The translations under genes and the position numbers were made by a program. Below the pieces are notes generated by a model, which ran no database searches, was not told the DNA's origin, and saw nothing but the letters and a program-made list of their open reading frames with translations. Positions 1-8,855 of a stretch of DNA of 64,000 bases are shown here, in pieces; position 1 is the stretch's first letter; each line of letters begins with the position of its first letter. The stretch spans positions 124,001 to 188,000 of the forward strand of contig NTMA01000058.1 in assembly GCA_002917075.1 (NCBI GenBank). The letters are read 5' to 3'. This DNA comes from Hawksworthiomyces lignivorus (taxonomy: Eukaryota > Ascomycota > Sordariomycetes > Ophiostomatales > Ophiostomataceae).

Positions 1-73
1 TATCTTCCTCAGCGTCATGTTTGGCATTCTCCTTTTATTCTTCTTGCATGGCTTATACACGAGAACCATTACT

Positions 74-436
74 ATGAGTGGCTGTTTTGAATGTTTGAAA
101 ATATGCACAAAGGGCTTGGCTAAGGGTATCTTTGGCTTCTTGGTATCGGTCATCTGCTTTCCCTTGTTCTTTTATTTCCTCTTCAAAGAATGCTTCAAAA
201 AACCAAACAGCGCTCAGGGACAGCAGCAAGGACAACAGCCACCGTCGCAGAATAACGTCGCCTACAAATCGGAGCCTGCGCCGCTTGCAAGACCGCAAAT
301 GCCCCTAGACCCCGTGGTGGTGGTGCCGGACAGAGCCGACCTGGACGATCCAGATGCCGCTTTTGATTATGTGCCGGATGACATCGAGAAGCCGCCACTT
401 GCCAAGCTCAAGCCATATCGGCCACCTCCGTCATGA
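74..436 (+). CDS. Small single-pass membrane protein (hypothetical)
   Basis: I do not recognise a named family. The protein has a cysteine-rich N-terminus (CFECLKIC), a hydrophobic segment at about residues 14-35 ending in Lys/Cys residues, and then a polar Gln/Pro-rich tail. The tail ends in an acidic motif with VPD followed by DPD. The reading frame is also open upstream to an ATG at 17, so the start is uncertain. I prefer the ATG at 74 because the cysteine-rich head followed by a single membrane span is compact and plausible. The juxtamembrane cysteines could be palmitoylated (inference). The next gene (1204-1914) has the same layout and a matching C-terminal motif, which suggests a divergent tandem pair. 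No intron is needed. Confidence 0.5.
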   Translation: MSGCFECLKICTKGLAKGIFGFLVSVICFPLFFYFLFKECFKKPNSAQGQQQGQQPPSQNNVAYKSEPAPLARPQMPLDPVVVVPDRADLDDPDAAFDYVPDDIEKPPLAKLKPYRPPPS

Positions 437-1203
437 ATAATAGAAACAGCAGCAAGAGCAGAGATACAAGAAGAGAAGAAAATATAAAGGCAAAATACCT
501 AGATTGCATATGAATGCCATGTGCAGGTAGCTACTTTTGAGTGACGTGTATATGAATTTCCATCAAGCAAAGGACGGCTGTCTAAGGGGGGCATGTTTTT
601 GAATCTTTCCTATTTCCTCCCCTTTTTTTTTAATCACCTTCTTTCTTTTCTCTTGCTCCTCTTCTTTGTCTCTTATCTTGCCTCATTTTCCACTGCCTCC
701 CCCTGTCTTTGTTCTCCCGTCTGTTTTTCGCCTGGGCACTGTTTTGCCAGACGATTTTGCTGTGCGTCGCATATTTTGGCCTATCACTGCACCGCCCTCA
801 TTGCCATTATCGTCCACCGACTACGAGCTATACGTCGGCCTAGACCTCTGCATCCCCCCTCTTTGTCGCGGGCCAATACTAGGCGGATTCGCAAGGCTGT
901 GTTGGCACCAGACCACCACCCATTGCATCATGCTCGTCTTCCAGAAGCTCCGGAAGAAGAATCCTACTTCCACAAAAATGTCTTGTCCATTGTCTCACTT
1001 TTATCTATTTTCTGCTCTCCCTTCTCGACTCTGACCAGCTTTTAATTTCGCATCAAAGACACCCAAGAAAACAATTAACTAAACGGCTGGAGGGATTCAA
1101 TACACCAAACATTCCATTGGCTCGAGCTTGAATTCGCTCATACATTTTCCCTTTTCTCTTTTGTTCATCTAGCTGGCCCATTGCGTCAGCTGACAGGTGC
1201 ACA
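437..1203. other. Intergenic, pyrimidine-rich 5' region
   Basis: A C/T-rich stretch around 600-720 and 960-1030 resembles fungal promoter and leader sequence for the gene starting at 1204. Open frames here (593-1045, 666-1034) are low-complexity and give no recognisable protein. Confidence 0.5.
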
Positions 1204-1914
1204 ATGGCCTCCGCCATCCAAACGCCGGCCACGGCAGCTAGCACCGGCATCAGTGCCGTGGCTACACCGACTACTCTGTTGACTTCTACGATCCAGCCCC
1301 CTATGACCTCATTTTTGTCTACGAGTGCTGGCACGGGCTCCAGTACTACTTCCTCGTCTACTACCTCGTCAAGTGGAATAAGCAGAGCAACTATCATTGC
1401 TGTCGTCATATTTAACCCTGTATCGCTCGTTATAATAATGCTCGTGTGCTTGGCCATTTTATTTCTCATTGTGGGAATCCTCTTGGTCGTCGTTTCTCTG
1501 TACAAATGGACAAAATTTACTCTGTTGTACGCGTGGACGTGGGTACTCGCCTTCCCATGCACTGGAGGGCGGTATCAGAAGCAGAAGCAACATCGACAGC
1601 AATTGTGGCAGTGGAGGCCAAGATGGAACGGCCAGCCGCAGCAGAGACCTGCCAACAGCCGCGCGGCGGCAGCGGCGAGAATCGCCGCGCTGCCAGAAGT
1701 TGCGAGCGAGCCCGTCGGCCGGCCTCGAGTTGTGCCCGTCTTGGCTCCGGACGACCCGATCAACTTGCAGTCCATCCGCATCGTTCCCGACCTTCCTGAA
1801 GACGGCGATCCAGATAAAGTGTTCCAATCTGCTGTGGTAGAGGTTGTAACTGGCTACTTGTCCGATGCAAAGACTGGCGGAGCATCAAGCTCTACCAGCA
1901 CGTCAAAAGCCTAG
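1204..1914 (+). CDS. Ser/Thr-rich single-pass membrane protein (hypothetical)
   Basis: The 236-residue protein starts with about 60 residues rich in Ser/Thr/Ala, compatible with an O-glycosylated ectodomain. A long hydrophobic segment follows at about residues 64-99, then a basic Gln/Arg-rich juxtamembrane region and a Pro/Ala-rich tail. Near the C-terminus, IVPDLPEDGDPDKVF matches the VPD-x5-DPD-x2-F pattern at the end of the upstream neighbour. The layout (Ser/Thr head, one transmembrane helix, cytoplasmic tail) resembles fungal cell-wall sensor-like proteins, but no Wsc or Mid2 cysteine pattern is visible, so I assign no function. The start ATG lies in a good context (cacaATGGC). No intron is needed. 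Confidence 0.6.
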   Translation: MASAIQTPATAASTGISAVATPTTLLTSTIQPPMTSFLSTSAGTGSSTTSSSTTSSSGISRATIIAVVIFNPVSLVIIMLVCLAILFLIVGILLVVVSLYKWTKFTLLYAWTWVLAFPCTGGRYQKQKQHRQQLWQWRPRWNGQPQQRPANSRAAAAARIAALPEVASEPVGRPRVVPVLAPDDPINLQSIRIVPDLPEDGDPDKVFQSAVVEVVTGYLSDAKTGGASSSTSTSKA

Positions 1915-2344
1915 AAGATAGCCGGTTCGCGGGTATATCTTGCACTGCGAACTGCCTTTAGACTGTCACGTGTATCTGATAAGCACCCTGTAAAATATTT
2001 GGCGCATAGTTCAGCAACTAGTTGATGTACATACGATTTTATAGAAGACAAAAATCTTCACCGAGCTCCTACAAATCAGGAGCCACCTTTGAGGGCCAAA
2101 CACCAGTGCTGCACAACTCTGGCTCCAGCACCAAGCACCTCTGCACATGCTGCGCTACCTGTGCTGCTTACGCTGTGCCAGTCATAGGACCTAGGCTATC
2201 TTACAGTGTTCATCACAAAGCTGTGCAAACGCATCACAGGTTGAGGCTAAACGGCGTATTAATTAACTTCGACGTTGGGAGTACCGCGTGTGAAATTGCA
2301 TTAACTTTATCCATGTAATAGGCAGCTATATAAAAGTCTTAACA
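1915..2344. other. Intergenic
   Basis: No supported gene. The open frame at 2022-2318 has no protein-like composition. AT content rises toward the broken coiled-coil frame. Confidence 0.4.
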
Positions 2345-2836
2345 ATGCCAACTTTTAGTCTCGAAATTTACCTCTCATCTTCCAGCTTTCTCATTTTCAT
2401 AAACTGTGTTTCCCATCTCGACTTCAAGGATACCAAACAGCGTGACAAGGATACAAAAGAAGCAAAGGAAGAAGCGCAGCGCTACCGTCTTAGGATGCAG
2501 AGGCTAGTAGAGGAAAATGAACAACGGCAGGAAGAGAGAGATGCCCAAATACGATGGGTTCAGATGCAAGCGGCACAATCAGCGCGATAGCTGAGCCTAT
2601 CGCGGGCCGCCAGCCGGCAAATACAAGACACGCGGAGTGAAAATGAGCGCTATGTAGCTGAACTGCACGAGAATGCGAGACGCTTAGAGTGGACAACGAA
2701 CGACAGCGACAACTTCATAGTACAAGCTAATGCGGCGATAGAACTAGAGAAAGTACTCAAATCCCTACACTTCATCGAGAAAGTGTCACCCAGGCATGAG
2801 CATAATGGACAAGTGGAGAAGTTGGGAGGAGAGTAA
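2345..2836 (+). pseudogene. Coiled-coil protein fragment with in-frame TAG
   Basis: The frame encodes a charged helical sequence rich in Glu/Gln/Arg (KEEAQRYRLRMQRLVEENEQ) with heptad-like leucine spacing. A TAG at 2588-2590 interrupts it. The same frame continues without another stop to TAA at 2834-2836, and the continuation is again helical (RSENERYVAELHENARRLE). The first 25 or so residues after the ATG at 2345 are hydrophobic and may be non-coding, so the true start could lie in or beyond an intron. I read this as a nonsense-mutated gene or remnant. It lies next to the frameshifted HET-ankyrin gene, so this end of the window seems to tolerate decay. I do not recognise the family. Confidence 0.4.
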
Positions 2837-3383
2837 ATATACTTAAAAAGACGATCAGAACTCCCATACCAACACTACTCACATCGGTCATCCTTCGCCT
2901 CAGCGCCCTAAGTTGCAAAGATGCAATCCTTTTCTTGCTAACAATGCTGAACCTTATCTTTACAGCACATTCATTATATTTCTAGGTCGTCTCTATCGAA
3001 ATACGTCATAATCAACCTTGGATAGTAGATAGGGCCCACATTTCCCATTTGGCTCCTGGGCTTCTCAAGTGCAGTAAAATGTTCCTGTTAGGAACTTAGA
3101 AAACAACAAGCTATTGATGAGGAGCCCCAGAGCGCGGTGTTTTAATGTGGCCTGCTAGACGAATGGGGAGTTGATAATAGTTGTGTCATTTAGTACTGTT
3201 ATAGAATAACATAGATTAGTCATAAAGATATTAGAGTATTCCTTAATCAAATTCGGTGAAGTTAACCGTGGTTCCTGAGATCCGTTTAAAAACAAAGAAA
3301 TAAAAACCAAATCTAATAAAAGTAACAAAAAGTTAATAAAGATGTGGGTAAAAATAATTCCTTCTTTTAAACTCCTAGGATTT
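2837..3383. other. AT-rich spacer 3' of the HET-ankyrin gene
   Basis: A/T-rich sequence with no supported gene. It probably contains the 3' end of the convergent minus-strand HET-ankyrin gene. The small frame at 3155-3400 on the minus strand is low-complexity. Confidence 0.4.
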
Positions 3384-5030
3384 TTACACACCCTTTTCAA
3401 GTAGTAACATCAGTACTGCCTCGTGTCCGCTCCTTGCAGCCGACCGCAACGCGCTCTCGTCAGGACTAGCACCTTTCTCGAGCAGGAGCCTCACGACTGC
3501 TTCATTCCCTCTCTGCGCAGCCAAACTCAATGCTCTTCCATTAGGGCTAGCACCCTTCTCGAGCAGAAGCTTCACGATTGCTTCTTTCCCCCACTCCGCA
3601 GCCGACCCCAATGCCACCTCGTTAGGACTAGCACCCTTCTCGAGCAGGAGCTTCACGACTGCCTCGTGTCCGCCCTCTGCAGCCCACCGCAACGCTCTCT
3701 CGTCAGGACTAGCACCATTCTCGAGCAGAAGCTTCACGATTGCTTCTTTCCCCCACTCCGCAGCCGACCTCAATGCCGCCTCGTTAGGACTAGCACCCTT
3801 CTCGAGCAGGAGCTTCACGACTGCCTCGTGTCCGCCCCCTGCAGCCAACCGCAACGCTCTCTCGTCAGGACTAACACCATTCTCGAGCAGGAGCTTCACG
3901 ACTGCCTCGTGCCCGTTTTGTGCAGCAAACATCAATGCCCTCCGGTACGGACTGGCTTCATTCCCGCTCTCTGAATTACTTAATGCTCTCTCGTTAGAGC
4001 TAATACCTTTTTCGAGTAGAAGCTTCACGACTGCCTCATGACCTCTTTCTGCAGCCGACCACAATACCACCTCGTTAGGACTAACACCCTTCTCGAGCAG
4101 GAGCCTCACGACTGCTTCATTCCCGCTCTGCGCAGCCGAACTCAATGCTCTTCCATTAGGGCTAGCACCCTTCTCGAGCAGAAGCTTCACGATTGCTTCA
4201 TTCCCGCTCTGCGCAGCCGAACTCAATGCTCTTCCATTAGGGCTAGCACCCTTCTCGAGCAGAAGCTTCACGATTGCTTCATTCCCTTTCTGCGCAGTTG
4301 AACTCAATTCTCTTCCATTAAGGTTAGCACCTTTCTCGAACAGAAGCTTCACGACAGTCTCATGACCACTTTCTGCAGCCGACCCCAATGCCTCCTCGTC
4401 AGAGCTAGCACCTTTCTCGAACAGAAGTTTCACGACTGCCTCATGACCTCTTTCTGCAGCCGACCACAATGCCCTCTTATTAGGCCTAGCACCTTTCTCG
4501 AGCAGAAGCTTCACGACTGCCTCATGACCTCTTTCTGCAGCCGACTCCAATGCCTTCTCGTCAGGGCTAGCACCGTTCTCGAGCAGGAGCTTCACGACTG
4601 CCTCATGTCCGCTCTTTATAACCGACCTTAATATCTTCTCGTCAAAATCAACACTTTTCTCAAGTAATAGTTGTACAACTGCCTCGTGTCCGTTCACTGC
4701 AGCTGACCACAATGTCTTCTTATTAGGACTAGCACCTTTCTCGAGCAGCAGCTTTACGACCGTCTCGTACCCATTCTCTGCAGCCGACGTCAATGCTCCC
4801 TCGTCAAGGCTAGCACCCTTCTCAAGCAGCAGCTTCACGACTGCCCCATGCCCTCTTGCTGCAGCCCACTTCAATGCCTTCTCGTTAGGGCTAGCACCTT
4901 TCTCAAGCAGGAGCTTCACAACTGTCTCGTGCCCGCTCTCTGCAGCCGACCTCAATGTCCCCTCATCAAAGCTAGCACCTTTCTCAAGTAGCAGCCTTAC
5001 TAGAGCCTCACGCTTATACTCGATAGCCTT
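3384..5030 (-). repeat. Tandem array of ~81-bp (27-codon) ankyrin-like repeats
   Basis: About 20 units of 81 bp are read on the minus strand. The spacing is visible directly: the CTTCACGA block recurs at 3651 and 3732, and so on through the array. Most units differ at a few codons in the variable positions, while the GHEAVVKLLLEKGA core is almost constant. One unit, near 3940-3990, is shortened and degenerate. High identity between units suggests recent duplication or unequal exchange. Confidence 0.85.
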
Positions 5031-6133
5031 TGTTAACGGTGAGTGGCTGTTCTGTGTTTTACGTTGATGCCCAACACATATGTTTTTTTCGATATATTTG
5101 AACTGATTAGGCTTATTTGAATCGATCAGTTCGAGCTTATTAGACCTTTCTCTTATAAAAAATTCCCCAGCCTCTGATATGGCTTTTACGTAGACTCCAA
5201 CCTTTTTCTTCGGAGCATTCTTTACTATGCAAGGCAGAATAGCAAGATAAATATTTTGGGATGGCGGTCTCTGAATATCCATAAAACGGAGTTTTAAATG
5301 AATCCCTTTGTTGTTTATGGTAATATCTTTGCTTAAGGTGGAGCTCATTGGGAGTATATTGCTGGAGTTGGCGAATGCATCTGGAGAAGCTGCAAGAAGG
5401 CTGCTAGACTGATCTGATGATTTCCAGGCGAAAAGGCTATGATCATCGGAGATCTTCATGATTTCATCCTGGAGCCTAATAAAAGCCCTCTTTCCTTCTC
5501 CATAAAGCATAGGCATGTTGACACCGAATATACCCATTAAACAGTAAGCAATGTCTTCAACCCTCTTCGTCTTCCTGTTGGAGGCCCATGACATTCTTTG
5601 TGCAATACTGGCACGCTCGAGATCGTCCCCTTGAAGGATATTTTTGGGTATGCCGGTAATATTCCATATTTCCTCTTGGAGGCTTGATTTAGTACCGATT
5701 TCATTCCATATCTGATCGAAAAATATTATAACAGAAGGAGCAATAAGTTCCTGAAGAGTCCAGCCTCTGGTAAACCATTCACTCTTAGAAAATCGATCAG
5801 GAGCGTTAGATGGCACATCGGAAAGATAGGCGAAGCATATTCCGGATTCTTGGTCCAACGGTACATGGAGTTGATCGCTTCGGAAAGTTCTGCGCTGCTT
5901 GTTTTATCAATGCAGCAAGTGTCGATCCAAACATAATCGAATCCGCGTTCCTTAGCAATGAAACATGTTTTTTTAATCTTCTCATACCCATCTCCAACAC
6001 CGCTTTGGATGCGGTCAATATCCTGGAAGGTAATTTCACTTAGCCCCCACCTATGTGAAAGAATTGCGTATAGTGGGATGTCACTACCGTCGAATTCTTC
6101 AGGCTTATACGTTGTTGTATTAAGCAGCCGCAT
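3384..6133 (-). pseudogene. HET-domain/ankyrin-repeat gene, broken by a frameshift
   Basis: Translation from 6133 opens with the classic HET start (MRLLNTTTYKPEEF, YAILSHRWG, FDYVWIDTCCIDK, AINSMYRW). At about 5854-5856, straight after MYRW, the HET frame moves by one base. The rest of the domain (CFAYLSDVP, GWTLQELIAP, MSWASNRKTKRVEDIAYCLMG, MLYGEGKRAF) continues in a second frame that runs to 3384. No GT-AG intron fits the junction, so a one-base deletion or a sequence error is likely. A linker of about 100 residues follows, then about 20 repeats of 27 residues with the core GHEAVVKLLLEKGASPNE. HET proteins trigger heterokaryon incompatibility and cell death in filamentous ascomycetes, and the repeat part is thought to recognise partners. 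If the shift is real, the product would end soon after the HET start. Confidence 0.85.
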
Positions 6134-7028
6134 CTTGGCAGTTGAAGTCGGATTGCGAAGAAGGCGTATTGCATCAATTTAAATCGTAGATAGATTTTGG
6201 GCTGAATTCAGTTGTTGATATTTGCACATAGGAAGTGGAATGTTGGGCCTTCCGAGTCGCAGGGCGCACGAGATGTTGGGCATCCATGACACAGCCACCG
6301 CCACATCATTCTGTGGTGATGGCTCCATGATGTGTCTGAGTGGTACAAGTACATAGAGGTTCATGAGTACTGAAGTAGTGCACTTTCTTCGGTATAAAAT
6401 GTATTCGGCAAAGCCGTTACGTCCACCCCGGGAGCTTAAAAAATTCCACAGAAAAAAAACGACATCCAATTCGCTTTTTCGTGTATGTACGGTACTATAC
6501 ATACAGGACTCTACTAGTCTGGGGAACACTTTACGTTGGTCGACCCCAAAAAAGTGACTTTGTGCTGAACTAAAATGGCACAGAGAAACTTTGGGGGTTT
6601 TCTAAAATGATGTTGTCGGCCCTAAAAGGGACACTTTATGCTGAACGAAAAAGGATCGTCGCTGGTCCAAAAATGAAGCACAAAGGCGTACTTATAATTT
6701 ACCAAAAAAGGAGGCTGTTCTGTAACTGACAACACAGGTTCTCATTCTAGGGTCCGAAGACTCCACGCTTGCAAGAACACAATCTCTTTGACTAGTTAAG
6801 TAAGTAGGCATCTACGAGACATACTCTAACAGCTTTAGAGTAGCGCACAGTACTTTTAAGAGACAAACCCTTCACTGCAAAGGATGCCAAATATGGTGGC
6901 ACATGTCTATTGAAACGGCGGCCAGAACAGCGCCTTCTGCCTTTAAGCCGTAATCCTTATAGTTTTGGTGCAGCCTGAGTCATCCATCCGAGACGAGACA
7001 ACAGCTCCCTCTTACTTTCTGCTCGGCG
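6134..7028. other. Intergenic with degenerate short repeats
   Basis: No supported gene. Two imperfect copies of a ~43-bp segment lie at about 6537-6580 and 6613-6655 (gtcg-ccc-aaaa ... ctttgtgctgaac / ctttatgctgaac), and a weaker third begins near 6658. They may be a mobile-element relic. The first part should contain the promoter of the HET-ankyrin gene. Confidence 0.35.
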
Positions 7029-8071
7029 TCATTCCTTCGCCTTCTGCGCGACGCCATAGAAGAGCTGCATCTGCGCCCCGATCTCCGGCGGCATGTCGGA
7101 TAATTCTGGGTGCAGCCGGAACTCTCCGTTGACCAGCCCCGCGCCTGAAAACATGTCTAGCACCTGCTTCTCTGTGAACCCGCGGTGCACGACCGTGTGC
7201 ATCCCGCGAGACTCGTCGCTGCCGCCGTGGCCGTGATCGTGGTGCGGATGGTGGTCGTGGCTGTCGGCGTGGCCGTGGCTGTGGTCGTGGCCATGGTCGT
7301 GACCGTGGCTCTTGCTCGCGGCCATGTTCGCCTCGACCTTCTTGATCTGCTCCTCGGTGGGCGTTTCCCAGTCGATCACCAAGACGCGCCCGCCCGGCGC
7401 CAGCCGGTCGGCCATAGCCCGTAGCGCGGCGTCCGGGTGCTCCATGTGGTGCAGGGCTAGGGAGACGAGGGCGAGGTCAAAGCCGTGGAACGCGGGCCCC
7501 TCTGCAGCCGTGGACAGAGCGGGATCGGCGGCAGCGAGGTCAGCCTCGACGGCGTACATGCGCTCCGGCGCCAGCCCCTTGGCCTCGGCGCTCTCGTTGT
7601 AGCGCTGCACCATCGTGGTGGAGATGTCGACGCCGCGGAGCTGCGCCGCGTAGGGCGCCAGGGCCTGGGAGACGGGCAAGCACGTCAGTAACGGGGACAC
7701 GAATTCACAAGCCAGCGGGGACACCGCATGAAAAAGAAATCAAAGCATACCAGAGAAATGACACCGTTTCCACAAGCATAATCAAGAATGCGGATTCCAT
7801 TCCCGTTCGCAAAGCTGGTGTCTTTGGAGATGCCTAGCCACTCGCGGTTCTCGGTCAGGTAGTCTAGAATCTGGAGATGCATTTTGCGAATCCAGGGAAT
7901 GTTAAAGGTGTCTTCGGGCAAGGCACTGTTCATAAGAAAGTTAGCAAAGCCGCCATCAGACCACATATCTTCTCTCCGGTTGAACGCGTACTCGTAATGC
8001 TCCTTGTTCATCTGCTTCCAAGTCTTGCCCTCCTCAAGCTTCTGCGGAAAGTTCATTTTTTCTTCGTTCAA
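7029..8071 (-). CDS. SAM-dependent methyltransferase with His-rich insertion
   Basis: Two exons, 8071-7751 and 7664-7029, flank an 86-bp intron (GTATGC...CAG) and give about 318 residues. The class I methyltransferase fold is clear. Motif I is ILDYACGNGVISL, split by the intron. Next come GVDISTTMV, the acidic EADLAAADP, FDLALVSLALHHMEHPD, and APGGRVLVIDWE. This matches the UbiE/type-11 superfamily, although the substrate cannot be read from sequence. A run with 14 His among 30 residues (about 226-255, alternating His with Gly/Asp/Ser) is inserted before the C-terminal part (HRGFTEKQVLDMFSGAGL). Such loops bind Zn or Ni in other proteins, and a metal role here is inference. The N-terminal ~100 residues (TWKQMNKEHYEYAFNRRE) are typical of the fungal members. 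The family call is solid, the function is not. Confidence 0.85.
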
Positions 8072-8855
8072 ATTAGACCCCCTGCTGTCTCTCGAAAATG
8101 TGATAAAGAAAATAAATCGATGAATATCTTCTAGTAGATTTTATAGTCTCTACCAGGTCCTATTCTATAGGCGCTGGAGAGGTCGCACTTTTTGGAAAAC
8201 CACAGGAGGACACAGGAGGCTACGCGCTCGGAGCTGGGAGTAGCATTATTTATATAAACATTGAACCTAGACAGTCGTAGCCGACCATTGGTGTCCTATA
8301 CCGTTTCGAATACTTGGCTTCTAAGTGGTGAGCAGGCCTTAGCCCGTGATGTCTCCGAAAAGTCTCCGAAGCACCTGATTTCGCTTGTCGACGTACGAAT
8401 TTCAGCCGTACAAAACTTGCTCAGCGCACGCTAATACGGCTATTTGCACAAGACGTAGGATGGCAAAAATAATTTTCTTGATTCGCAGTTCTCTCGGGAA
8501 CATGTGTCGAGTCATGCATAGTTTGCAAATGCAACACTAAACACCCTTATGGCCGTGCGTGTGTGTGCAGAACGATAAAAATAGTATGGCAGGCATAACA
8601 GCACTTATGCAAGGCTGAATACAATTTTTGGATCTTGTTCAGACATAAAGTACTGTGCTTCATAGTGTTCACAAGGAATATTCTATTCGACTACATCTCC
8701 TTTCACTCCACGTCTTTCTAAAAAAACTGGCTCTTATCGTTTTGTCGTTTGGGACAACGGACCGGGAGAGTTTTCTGAGTTGGGCAGATGTGGGTATTTG
8801 TAAAATTTGCTGTAAAGACACAACTTTGATTTTATATATAAGTCTAGAGCCGTTA
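8072..8855. other. Intergenic
   Basis: The promoter side of the methyltransferase and the 3' side of the F-box-like gene. No supported gene. The frame at 8655-8915 lacks protein-like features. Confidence 0.4.

Noticed and set aside
593..1045. Plus frame with a hydrophobic N-terminus
   Set aside because: It arises from a T/C-rich leader, and overlapping frames look equally open.
3423..4631. Plus-strand open frames opposite the ankyrin array
   Set aside because: They are the antisense of the 81-bp repeats. The repeated Leu-Glu-Gln pattern comes from the coding strand, and the minus frame has clear domain structure.
3384..5030. Regularly spaced repeats as a CRISPR array
   Set aside because: The repeats are continuous coding units with no unique spacers, in a fungal genome.
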